Assembly (NCBI RefSeq): GCF_037095735.1
Contig: NZ_JBAWKD010000002.1
Location: forward strand, 434,001 to 498,000
DNA: 64,000 bases
Direction of reading: 5' to 3'
Origin: Frigidibacter sp037095735
Lineage (GTDB): Bacteria > Pseudomonadota > Alphaproteobacteria > Rhodobacterales > Rhodobacteraceae
Shown: positions 32,979 through 41,407 of the stretch, piece after piece
How positions within the stretch are numbered: position 1 is the stretch's first letter
How the letters are laid out: each line of letters begins with the position of its first letter
Notes under the pieces: generated by a model
What the model was told of the DNA's origin: nothing
Seen by the model: only the letters and a program-made list of their open reading frames with translations
The model's database searches: none
Made by a program: the position numbers and the translations under genes

Positions 32979-34187
32979 ATGCGCCTGAATATCCTTGACG
33001 GATTCCGAGGGTTCTTCCTCGTCTTCATGATGGTCGCGCATGCGAACGCCTATCTCAACGCGCCGCTCGGCCATATCAACCACCACTATTTCGGCTGGGT
33101 CGAAGACGCGCAGGGCTTCGTCTTCATCTCGGGCCTCGTCGTCGGGCTGGTCTATGCCAAGCGCCTGATGCGCAAAGGCCCGCAGGCGATGCGCGCGGGC
33201 ATCTTCGCCCGGGTGCGGACGATCTACACCTATCACGCCGGCCTGATCCTGGCCTTCCTCGCCGCGGCGCTGCTGCTGCCGCTGGCGGGCATCGAGGCCC
33301 AGATCCTGAAGCAGCAGGCGACCGAGCCGGTGGTCTTCACCCTCGCCGAGGCGCTTCTCTTCACCGGCACGCTGCACATGGGCATCCTGCCGATGTATCT
33401 CGTGTTCATGGTCGCGACGCCGGCGGTGCTGACGCTGTTCCACCGCGGCCAGGGCGTGGTGGTGCTGGCGGGCTCGATCTGCCTGTGGCTCTTTGCGCAG
33501 ACCGGCTGGCCCGATCTCGCACAGCTGCCGGTCGAGGGCGCGCTGGCCGGGGCCGGTCACGGCATCAACATCGGCATCTACTTCAACATCTTCGCCTGGC
33601 AGGCACTTTTCGTGGGCGGGCTCTGGCTCGGCTGGCTGCTGGCGAACGGCCGGCTGGATCTAGAGCGGCTGAAGCGGCCAGAGATGCAGACCGTGTTCTG
33701 GATCGCCTTCGCGGGCTTCCTGATCCTCGGCATCCTTGACGTGATGGCCTGGAGCGGGATGGGCGAGCCCGGCTGGCGCAAGATGATGTTCAGCTACATC
33801 GACCGCGGCAACCTCGCGCCGATCTACGTCGTGGCCTTCGTGGTCAACCTCTACATGGTCACCTGGCTGGTCGTCGCCGGCCGCCACAGCCGCAACCGGG
33901 TGCTGGCCTGGGCGGGCGAGGCGTTCCACTGGCTCTTCACCCGTGAGGCGCTGGTGATGCTCGGCCGCCACTCGCTGCAGATCTTCGCGACGCATGTGGT
34001 GCTGGTCTACATCCTGTCGATCTGGATGCAGGACCGCGAGCTGGCGCCGATGGCGGCGAACGTCGCATTGGTCGCGATGCTGGCCCCGCTCTGGATCGTC
34101 GCGGTGACCCGCGAATGGCTGCAGGGCAACGCCCCGGTCGCCGCGAAACCCGTCCCGGTGACGGTGGCCGCCCAGCGGCGCAAGTGA
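32979..34187 (+). CDS. opgC: OpgC-domain membrane acyltransferase
   Basis: A 402-residue integral membrane protein with about ten helices. The N-terminal LDGFRGFFLVFMMVAHAN and FGWVEDAQGFVFISGLV are characteristic of OpgC, which succinylates osmoregulated periplasmic glucans in Rhodobacter. A late MLGRHSLQIFATHVV segment is also typical. The ATG at 32979 has GGGAGGG just upstream; longer in-frame starts are rejected. No glucan synthesis genes (opgG/opgH) are adjacent. The acyl substrate is inferred from the family. Confidence 0.85.
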   Translation: MRLNILDGFRGFFLVFMMVAHANAYLNAPLGHINHHYFGWVEDAQGFVFISGLVVGLVYAKRLMRKGPQAMRAGIFARVRTIYTYHAGLILAFLAAALLLPLAGIEAQILKQQATEPVVFTLAEALLFTGTLHMGILPMYLVFMVATPAVLTLFHRGQGVVVLAGSICLWLFAQTGWPDLAQLPVEGALAGAGHGINIGIYFNIFAWQALFVGGLWLGWLLANGRLDLERLKRPEMQTVFWIAFAGFLILGILDVMAWSGMGEPGWRKMMFSYIDRGNLAPIYVVAFVVNLYMVTWLVVAGRHSRNRVLAWAGEAFHWLFTREALVMLGRHSLQIFATHVVLVYILSIWMQDRELAPMAANVALVAMLAPLWIVAVTREWLQGNAPVAAKPVPVTVAAQRRK

Positions 34188-34219
34188 CCCCGCCGGCCAA
34201 GGGCGCCAGAGCGCGGGGG

Positions 34220-34284
34220 GCCGCCGATCTGTCCGCCATCGGTCCGAGGACCGATCGGCGGCGGGGGGGGAGCTCGCCCCCCGA
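34220..34284. terminator. Two stem-loops between convergent opgC and glmM
   Basis: GCCGCCGATC (34220-34229) pairs with GATCGGCGGC (34253-34262). Directly after it a run of eight G pairs with a C-run across AGCTC. The pair lies between convergent gene ends and could act in both directions. There is no strong T-run. Confidence 0.4.
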
Positions 34285-34296
34285 CCCTGTTTCCGG

Positions 34297-35643
34297 TCAG
34301 GCGGCCGCCCGCTCCACCGCCGCGACGATCTCGTCGACCACCTCGCCAAGCAGCCCGGCATCCTCGCACTCGGCCATGACCCGGATCAGCGGCTCGGTCC
34401 CCGACTTGCGGATCAACAGACGCCCCTGCCCCTCGAGCCGCGCCTCGGAGGCGCGGATCACCGCCTGCACCGCCTCGGCCTCCAGCGGCAGCTGCCCCGC
34501 CGCATAGCGGACGTTCTTCAGAAGCTGCGGCACCGTCTCGAACTGACGCACCAGCTCGGACGCGCGCTGCCCGGTTTCGGCCATCGCCGCCAGGAACTGC
34601 AGCCCCGCGATCAGCCCGTCGCCGGTCGTCGTGTAATCGGTCATCACGATGTGGCCCGACTGCTCGCCGCCCAGATTGTAGCCCGACTCGCGCATCCGCT
34701 CGACGACGTAGCGGTCGCCCACCGCCGTCCGCTCCAGCCGCAATCCGCGCCCGGCCAGGAACCGCTCGAGGCCAAGGTTCGACATCACCGTCGCCACCAG
34801 CGCCCCGCCCTTCAGCCGGCCCTCGTCGGCCCAGCGCCGGGCGATCAGCGCCATGATCTGGTCGCCATCCGCCACCGCCCCGGTCTCATCGAGGATCATC
34901 ACCCGGTCGGCATCGCCATCGAGCGCGATCCCCACGTCGGCGCCATGCTCAAGCACCGCCTTCGCCGCCGCCTGCGTATGGGTCGAGCCCACGCCCGCAT
35001 TGATGTTGCGCCCGTTCGGCTCGGTGCCGATGGTCACCACCTCGGCGCCCAGCTCCCACAGCACCTCGGGCGCGGCCTTGTAGGCGGCGCCATTCGCGCA
35101 ATCGACCACCACCTTCAGGCCGCGCAGCGTGTCGCCGCGCGGGAAGGTGGTCTTGGCATATTCGACATAGCGGCCAAGCCCGGTGTCGATCCGCTTCGCC
35201 CGCCCGATGTTGTGGGGCTGCGCCAGACGGATCTCTTCCTCCAGCATCGCCTCGATATCCATCTCGGCCTCGTCCGACAGCTTGAACCCGTCGGGGCCGA
35301 AGAACTTGATGCCGTTGTCATCGGCCGGGTTGTGGCTGGCCGAGATCATGATCCCCAGATCGGCGCGCATCGAGCGGGTCAGGAACCCGACCGCCGGCGT
35401 CGGCACCGGGCCCAGCAGCAGCACGTTCATCCCCGTCGAGGTCAGCCCCGCGGTCAGCGCGGTTTCCAGCATGTAGCCTGAAAGCCGTGTATCCTTGCCG
35501 ATCACCGCGCGATGCACGGTCGAGCCGTCGCGGCGGAACCAGCGGCCCGCGGCGGCGCCCAGCTTCAGCGCCATCTCGGCGGTCATCGGATGGGAATTGG
35601 CGCGGCCGCGCACGCCATCGGTTCCGAACAGCTTGCGGCTCAT
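34297..35643 (-). CDS. glmM: Phosphoglucosamine mutase
   Basis: A 448-residue enzyme converting glucosamine-6-phosphate to glucosamine-1-phosphate for UDP-GlcNAc, peptidoglycan and LPS. FGTDGVRG opens the chain. ISASHNPADDNG carries the catalytic phosphoserine (Ser103), DGDADR is the magnesium loop, GGEQSGH the sugar loop and RKSGTEPLIRVM the phosphate site. The ATG at 35643 overlaps the folP stop (ATGA), so the start is secure and the two genes are coupled. Confidence 0.97.
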   Translation of the reverse strand: MSRKLFGTDGVRGRANSHPMTAEMALKLGAAAGRWFRRDGSTVHRAVIGKDTRLSGYMLETALTAGLTSTGMNVLLLGPVPTPAVGFLTRSMRADLGIMISASHNPADDNGIKFFGPDGFKLSDEAEMDIEAMLEEEIRLAQPHNIGRAKRIDTGLGRYVEYAKTTFPRGDTLRGLKVVVDCANGAAYKAAPEVLWELGAEVVTIGTEPNGRNINAGVGSTHTQAAAKAVLEHGADVGIALDGDADRVMILDETGAVADGDQIMALIARRWADEGRLKGGALVATVMSNLGLERFLAGRGLRLERTAVGDRYVVERMRESGYNLGGEQSGHIVMTDYTTTGDGLIAGLQFLAAMAETGQRASELVRQFETVPQLLKNVRYAAGQLPLEAEAVQAVIRASEARLEGQGRLLIRKSGTEPLIRVMAECEDAGLLGEVVDEIVAAVERAAA

Positions 35644-36662
35644 GCCTCGGCCTCTCCCTGAATATGCTGCCACAGGCGCAGGGCCTGGGTCACCTCGGCC
35701 ACGTCATGCACGCGGTGCATCTGCACCCCCTGCCGCAGCCCTTCCAGCGTGATCGCCACGGTGCCGGCCATCCGGCCCGTGGCCTCGCCGCCGTCGCCGC
35801 CCCCCAGCCGCCCGATGAAGCGCTTGCGCGACACCCCCAGCAGCACCGGGCATCCCAGCCCGTGGAACAGCGACAGACCGCGGATCAGCGCGATGTTGTG
35901 CGCCTCGGTCTTGCCGAAGCCGATGCCCGGATCGACCGAGATCCGCGCGGTGTGGATCCCCGCCATCTCGGCCCGCGCCACCCGTTCGGCCAGCGCGTCA
36001 TAGACGTCCAGCAGGACGTCGTCATAGGCGGGGTTGGCCTGCATGGTCTCGGGCGTGCCCTGCGCGTGCATCAGGCAGACCGCGACGCCGGTGCGCGCGA
36101 CCAGATCGGCCATCGCCGGGTCGAAATCGAAGCCCGAGACATCGTTCACCAGATCCGCCCCGGCGGCGATCGCGGCCTCGGCCACTGCCGCCTTGCGGGT
36201 GTCGATCGAGATCGGTCCCTTGTGGCCCGCACGGCGCAACGCGGCGATCACCGGGGCGGTGCGGGCGATCTCTTCCGCCACCGGCACCTCGGGGGCGCCC
36301 GGCCGCGTGCTTTCGCCGCCAATGTCGAGGATGTGCTGCCCGGCCGCGGTCAGCGCCTTCGCGCGGGCCACCGCGACCTCGGGCGCATCGAAACGGCCGC
36401 CGTCGGAAAAGCTGTCGGGCGTCACGTTCAGGATGCCCATGATCCGCGGCCGGTCCATCGACAGGCCGGCATGGGCGGCGCGCGGCAGGCTCAGCTGTTC
36501 AAGCGCGCCGCGCGGCATGTCCTCGACCGGGATCACCCGCGAAGGCTCGCCGCGTTCCAGCACCTCGACATGGTCGAACCAGGCCCAGGCGCCGGCGATC
36601 CGGCGGGCCTGTGGCGTCGCGGGCGAGCCTGTCTGGCAAAGGGGGCGGTAATAGCGGGCCAT
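35640..36662 (-). CDS. folP: Dihydropteroate synthase
   Basis: A 340-residue folate enzyme that joins para-aminobenzoate to the pterin pyrophosphate. ILNVTPDSFSDGG, IGGESTRPGA, DLVNDVSGF, DPGIGFGKT and LLGVSRKRFIG are all present. The catalytic core begins near residue 70. The N-terminal 65-70 residues are an extension beyond the E. coli type, as in other Rhodobacteraceae. The gene starts 46 bases after folB and overlaps glmM by four bases. It is the target of sulfonamides in general. Confidence 0.95.
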   Translation of the reverse strand: MARYYRPLCQTGSPATPQARRIAGAWAWFDHVEVLERGEPSRVIPVEDMPRGALEQLSLPRAAHAGLSMDRPRIMGILNVTPDSFSDGGRFDAPEVAVARAKALTAAGQHILDIGGESTRPGAPEVPVAEEIARTAPVIAALRRAGHKGPISIDTRKAAVAEAAIAAGADLVNDVSGFDFDPAMADLVARTGVAVCLMHAQGTPETMQANPAYDDVLLDVYDALAERVARAEMAGIHTARISVDPGIGFGKTEAHNIALIRGLSLFHGLGCPVLLGVSRKRFIGRLGGGDGGEATGRMAGTVAITLEGLRQGVQMHRVHDVAEVTQALRLWQHIQGEAEA

Positions 36663-36708
36663 GTCGTCATTCACCGCAACCGCGCGGGCTTGGCAAGGGT
36701 GCCGAAGC

Positions 36709-37641
36709 TTACCGGCGCACCACCGGAACGCGACTTCCCGCCGGGGCTGACACATTGGCGTGATCTTCGGGCCCGTGCAGCTCCAGCCGGTCGGCGGCCA
36801 GGCTTTCGGCCAGCCACAGCGCCAGCGCCACCCCGTCGCCCGCAGCCCCCTTCGGCCCGTCGACCGCATCCAGCACGATCTTCGAGGGCGCCCAGACCAC
36901 CATCTGGTCGTGCTTCATCGCCCAGTCGATCTCGGTCTTCGAGGCGACGACGACGCAGCGCCGGTCGCGCGCCGCCAGCCGCCAGGCGTTCTGCTCGATC
37001 GCCAGCAGGTCGATGCGGCGCTGGGTGACGGGCTGGCCGCTTTCCGGCACCGCCCCCGGCGGCAGGCCCACCGCCAGGATCACCGGCATGCCGCCCGCCT
37101 GCAGCGCATCGAGCCGCGCGCCCAGATCCGGCCCCGCGATCGCGTCATTGTCGAGATAGGCCACAACCGGATGCAGCGCGGTGTCGCTGCCATCGTCCGC
37201 GGCGCGCGAGCGCACCGGCTGCACCGCGCGAGAACGCACGATCTCGACCCCCAGCGCGCCCGGACCGCGGTCGAGCTTCTCGATCCGCACGAAGACCCGC
37301 ATCGCCTGCGGCTCTTCCAGGATGCGCTCGGCCACCTTCTCGGCCAGCGTCTCCAGCAGGTTCAGCCGGCTCGCGCGCAGCTCGCCCTCGATCGCCTCGG
37401 TGATGCGGTCGTAGCTCAGGATCCGGTCCACATCGTCATCCAGCACCTCGGGATGCGGGCGCACCTCGACCACGACGTTGAAGCGCAGCCGCTGGCTTTG
37501 CCCCCGCTCCTGCTGGAAGGCGCCGATATCGGCGGACACGATGTGATCGCGCAGGCTGATCCGGTCACGCGGATCGGCGCCGGCCGAGGCTTCGGCGCGC
37601 TCTTCGGGATGCGCGAAGGCAAGGCTGATGTCGGTGCTCAT
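36709..37641 (-). CDS. folB: Dihydroneopterin aldolase with an extra C-terminal domain
   Basis: A 310-residue protein. Residues about 25-135 form a FolB domain: RISLRDHIVSADIGAFQQER, ILSYDRITEAI, LNLLETLAEKVAERIL and RIEKLDRGPGALGVEIVR, with the active-site Glu and Lys positions kept. The usual FolB ends near residue 120. Here about 160 more residues follow (VVAYLDNDAIAGPDLGARLD onward) and match nothing I recognise. It heads the folB-folP-glmM operon. Aldolase function is likely; the tail is unexplained. Confidence 0.85.
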   Translation of the reverse strand: MSTDISLAFAHPEERAEASAGADPRDRISLRDHIVSADIGAFQQERGQSQRLRFNVVVEVRPHPEVLDDDVDRILSYDRITEAIEGELRASRLNLLETLAEKVAERILEEPQAMRVFVRIEKLDRGPGALGVEIVRSRAVQPVRSRAADDGSDTALHPVVAYLDNDAIAGPDLGARLDALQAGGMPVILAVGLPPGAVPESGQPVTQRRIDLLAIEQNAWRLAARDRRCVVVASKTEIDWAMKHDQMVVWAPSKIVLDAVDGPKGAAGDGVALALWLAESLAADRLELHGPEDHANVSAPAGSRVPVVRR

Positions 37642-37746
37642 GGCGCACTCCCGGTCTTTCGGACGCGCGATATATACCGCCGGCGCGGGGGGACGGAAGG
37701 CGCAATGCGCCGCTCGCGGGGCGCTCTGCGACGCGCCCGCCCGGCG

Positions 37747-38511
37747 TCAGCGCCGCAGGGTGCCCGAGGCGTCGGCCACCACCGCCTCGGCCGGCGCCAG
37801 CGCGCCCGACCGGCGGTAGAAGATATGGTCGCCGATGGTCGCGGTCTTCACGAAGCTGCGCGCCCAGGTCGGCTTCACCCGCGGGGTGTGGAAATGGGTC
37901 GCGCCCTCGGTCAGGTCGCGCGGCGCGCCGTCGATCATCGCGCGGGCGATGCGGCCGGCCACGTCCCAGGCGCTGCGGTCGCCGATCGCGTCGGACTTGC
38001 CGTCGCAGGTGTAGGAGAACTGGCAGCTGCCGCCGCCGCCCTGGTTCACCACCCCGCAGATGGTCTTGGGATAGTTCGCATCCTCGACCCGGTTCAGGAT
38101 CACCTCGGCCACCGCCGCCTGCCCGGCCAGCGGCTCGCCCCGCGCCTCGAAGTATAGGGCGGTCGCCAGGCACTGGAACTGCGCGTCGCCCTGGGGCGCG
38201 GGCTGGCGCGCCAGCCACGAGGCGCTGGTCACCTGTGCTTCGGTCGGGGTCCGTTCGACCGCACCGCTGCGCCCGATGCGCGCGATCGCGCCGAACAGGC
38301 TGCGCGAGGATTTCGGTTCGGCCACCATGGCCGCCACCTTCTCCGGGGTGACGCCGGCGAGGGCTGCATGCTCCTGCCCCAGAAGGGCCGCGGCCTCGGT
38401 CTCGATCTCGGCATTGGGATCGTTCGAGGTGCTCATCGTGACGTCGGCAAATACCGGTGCGGCAAGGGGCAGAAGGCAGAGCGCCAGTGTCAGGCGGAGG
38501 GTGCGGGACAT
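37747..38511 (-). CDS. Cell wall hydrolase, SleB-like
   Basis: A 254-residue secreted protein. The signal peptide MSRTLRLTLALCLLPLAAPVFA is followed by a linker. From about residue 130 comes a Hydrolase_2/SleB domain with CLATALYFEARGEPLAGQ (the active-site Glu), AEVILNRV, YPKTICGVVNQGG and THFHTPRVKP. It probably cleaves peptidoglycan in the periplasm during growth; spore roles of SleB do not apply here. The ATG at 38511 gives the clean signal peptide. Confidence 0.88.
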   Translation of the reverse strand: MSRTLRLTLALCLLPLAAPVFADVTMSTSNDPNAEIETEAAALLGQEHAALAGVTPEKVAAMVAEPKSSRSLFGAIARIGRSGAVERTPTEAQVTSASWLARQPAPQGDAQFQCLATALYFEARGEPLAGQAAVAEVILNRVEDANYPKTICGVVNQGGGGSCQFSYTCDGKSDAIGDRSAWDVAGRIARAMIDGAPRDLTEGATHFHTPRVKPTWARSFVKTATIGDHIFYRRSGALAPAEAVVADASGTLRR

Positions 38512-38693
38512 GCGCAGTCCGGTATTGTTTCCACGACACACGGGGATCCCCGCGATCCCGCGGAATTAAGAGGCGAAATGAAGATCGGCCAGCAAGGGGC
38601 TGAAAAATCGGCGGATTACTGCCAACGCCTCGCAAAACGGAAGGATCCGCCGGGGGCGGTTCCTGCCTCCAGATGATGTCCAGGATGGAAGAT

Positions 38694-41282
38694 CTAGCGG
38701 GGCGCGCCCGTCGGCACCGGCCGATCTAGTAGCACTTTCCGGTCCAAGAGCGCGAAATGGGCGGCGGCAAGCCGCGCAACCGGAACGCGAAACGGTGAAC
38801 AACTTACGTAATCGAAGCCCGCCGCGCGGCAGAAGGCGATTGATTCGGGGTTGCCGCCATGCTCGCCGCAGATCGACAGCGTGAGGTCCGCGCGCGTCTC
38901 GCGACCGCGCCGCGCGCCGATCAGCAGCAGTTCCCCCACCCCGTCGTCGTCCAGCGTGTGGAACGGATCTTCGCGGTAGACGCCCTGCTGGACGTAGGAG
39001 CCCATGAACTTGCCCGCGTCGTCGCGCGACAGGCCATAGGTCATCTGCGTCAGGTCGTTGGTGCCGAAGGACAGGAAGGCGGAATGCTGGGCGATCTCGC
39101 CCGCCCGCAGGGCCGCGCGCGGCGTCTCGACCATCACGCCCAGCTTGTAGTCGAAGCTGCCGCCGGTCTCGTTGCGCACCGCCGCCGCGATGGCGTCGAT
39201 GCGGGTCTTGACCAGCTCGACCTCGCGGCGGGCCGAGACCAGCGGGATCATGATCTCGGGCACGATCATCGCGCCGCGGCGGCGCGCCTCGATCGTCGCC
39301 TCGAAGATCGCCCTTGCCTGCATCTCGTAGATTTCCGGCATGGTGATGCCCAGTCGGACCCCGCGCAGACCCAGCATCGGGTTGAATTCCGTCAAGGCCT
39401 CGACCCGGCGCTGGATCTCTGACAGCGGTCTCGCCAGCGCCTCGGCCAGTTCGCGCATGCCCTCGCGGTCATGGGGCAGGAACTCGTGCAGCGGCGGATC
39501 GAACAGGCGGATGCAGACCGGCAGACCGGCCATGATGTCGAACAGCGCGATGAAGTCGGCGCGCTGCATCGGCAGCAGCCGTTCCAGCGACGAGCGGCGG
39601 TCGGCGGCGGTGTCGGCGAAGATCATCTCGCGCATCACCGTCAGGCGGTCTTCGTCGAAGAACATGTGCTCGGTCCGGCACAGGCCGATGCCCTCGGCCT
39701 CGAACATCCGCGCGGTGCGGGCGTCGTCGGGCGTGTCGGCATTGGCGCGGATGCCGATGTCGCGCACGTTGTCGGCCCAGTGCAGCAGCGTGCGGAAGCC
39801 GTCGTCCAGCGCCGGCTCCAGCATCGCCGGCGCGCCGGCCAGCACGTCGCCCGAGGTGCCGTCGACGGTGATCTCGTCGCCCTCGCGCAGCACGCGGCCA
39901 TCGGGGCCGGTCAGGGTGCGGTCGCGGCTCGACAGGCGGATCTCCGAGGCGCCGACGATGCAGGGCAGCCCCAGCCCGCGGGCGATCACCGCGGCATGGC
40001 TGGTCATCCCGCCACGCTCGGTCAGCACCGCGACGGCGGCATGCATGCCGCGGATGTCCTCGGGCGCGGTCTCGCGCCGCACGAGGATGCAGGGCTCGCC
40101 CCGCGCGGCGGCGGCCTGCGCGGCGGTGGCCGTGAAGACGATGCGCCCCGTCGCCGCGCCGGGCGAGGCGGCGATGCCGCGCGCGATCCGGTCGCGGGGC
40201 ACGCGCGGATCGATCTGCGGGTGCAGCAGTTCCGACAGCGCCCGCGGCTCGACCCGCAGGATCGCATCCTCGCGGCTGATGACCTCGTCCTGCGCCAGCG
40301 CCACGGCGATGCGCACCGCCGCCCGCGACGAGCGGGGCACCTTCACCGCATCGATGACCCGCAAGGTGCTGTCCTCGATCGCGAATTCGATCTGCATCTC
40401 TTCGCGCAGCCGCCTGCGGCAGACCGCGCCCATCGCCACCAGATCGGCGAAAAGCTCGGGCGCCACGTCCTGAAGCCCAAGCCCGCGCTTGTCGGTGGTC
40501 AGATAGAGCGTGTCGCGCGCCGGGCGGTCGGCGCCCGGATGCGGCGCGCGGCCCTGATGCTGGCCGCGGAAGCGCCCGGTGATCTGCGGGGCGCCGGTCA
40601 CCGCATCGACGAACTGGATGGTGCCAGAGCCCGACAGACCCGGCCCCACGCCCAGCGCCATGCCCTGCACGATCAGCCCAAGGCTCGCCTCGGCCGGCGC
40701 GCCCTTGGCCTGGCGCAGCAGGCGCGCGGTCGGCCCCTCCCAGCTGCGGGCCATCGAGCGCATCACCTCTGACAGTTGGCGCGCCGGATCCTGCGGGAAG
40801 GGCTCGTCGGTCTCGTCGGCATAGGCCTCGAGCGCGGCCTCGAGCGCGTCGGGGCCCAGCGGATCGGAAAAGCGGTCGGGGTCGAGCCGGGCGATGTGGA
40901 TCGCATAGGCCTGCACGAAATGCAGGTAGAGCGCATCGGCGGCCTCGGCCCCGTGCGTTTCGGTCAGGGCCGCGTGGCGGGCGTCGTTCATGCCGACATT
41001 GAGCATGGTCGAGGGGCCGCCCCATTCCGGGTTTTCGGGCGAGGGCCGGACCGAGACCAGCGGCGAGGGACCGAATTCGGCGATGATGCGCTGCGGGTTC
41101 GGCAGGGCGCCGGCGGCCATGGCGCGCACCGCCTCGAAGGGCAGAAGCACCGTGGTCGGCACCGGCAGGTCAAGACGGATCAGCCTTTGCAGGCATTTGG
41201 CACGCCAGCCGTGGCGCGCGACCGAGACCTGCGCGGTCGGCGTGACCAGCGTGTACTCGGAGAGATCCAGCATTTTCTGCAC
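38694..41282 (-). CDS. Pyruvate phosphate dikinase-like protein with a degenerate ATP-grasp domain
   Basis: An 862-residue PEP-utilising protein. The central swivel domain has GGMTSHAAVIARGLG with phospho-accepting His near residue 429. The C-terminal barrel has GLCRTEHMFF, LFDPPLHEF, FNPMLGLRG, SFGTNDLTQMTYG and FDYVSCSPFRVP, as in PPDK. The N-terminal third is divergent: GGKGANLAEM is replaced by RHGWRAKCLQ, and the Q-x-R nucleotide motif is lost (RVIDAVKV). So a normal ATP reaction is doubtful. A GTG at 41282 eight bases after AGGAGG is the best start; ATG 41273 is possible. glyS lies upstream. Confidence 0.8.
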   Translation of the reverse strand: MQKMLDLSEYTLVTPTAQVSVARHGWRAKCLQRLIRLDLPVPTTVLLPFEAVRAMAAGALPNPQRIIAEFGPSPLVSVRPSPENPEWGGPSTMLNVGMNDARHAALTETHGAEAADALYLHFVQAYAIHIARLDPDRFSDPLGPDALEAALEAYADETDEPFPQDPARQLSEVMRSMARSWEGPTARLLRQAKGAPAEASLGLIVQGMALGVGPGLSGSGTIQFVDAVTGAPQITGRFRGQHQGRAPHPGADRPARDTLYLTTDKRGLGLQDVAPELFADLVAMGAVCRRRLREEMQIEFAIEDSTLRVIDAVKVPRSSRAAVRIAVALAQDEVISREDAILRVEPRALSELLHPQIDPRVPRDRIARGIAASPGAATGRIVFTATAAQAAAARGEPCILVRRETAPEDIRGMHAAVAVLTERGGMTSHAAVIARGLGLPCIVGASEIRLSSRDRTLTGPDGRVLREGDEITVDGTSGDVLAGAPAMLEPALDDGFRTLLHWADNVRDIGIRANADTPDDARTARMFEAEGIGLCRTEHMFFDEDRLTVMREMIFADTAADRRSSLERLLPMQRADFIALFDIMAGLPVCIRLFDPPLHEFLPHDREGMRELAEALARPLSEIQRRVEALTEFNPMLGLRGVRLGITMPEIYEMQARAIFEATIEARRRGAMIVPEIMIPLVSARREVELVKTRIDAIAAAVRNETGGSFDYKLGVMVETPRAALRAGEIAQHSAFLSFGTNDLTQMTYGLSRDDAGKFMGSYVQQGVYREDPFHTLDDDGVGELLLIGARRGRETRADLTLSICGEHGGNPESIAFCRAAGFDYVSCSPFRVPVARLAAAHFALLDRKVLLDRPVPTGAPR

Positions 41283-41407
41283 CGCAGCATCCTCCTGTCG
41301 GCGCCAGCATACGCCGCTTGCGATTCGCCGCAAGCCTGCCGGACCGCCCCCCCCCGGGCCCAAGGCTCCTCCGCGCCGGGTCCGGGGTCCATCCGTCGAA
41401 AGTCGAC

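Noticed and set aside
34263..34283. G-run as a possible quadruplex or phase-variable tract
   Set aside because: It is better explained as one arm of a hairpin with the C-run that follows, between convergent gene ends.
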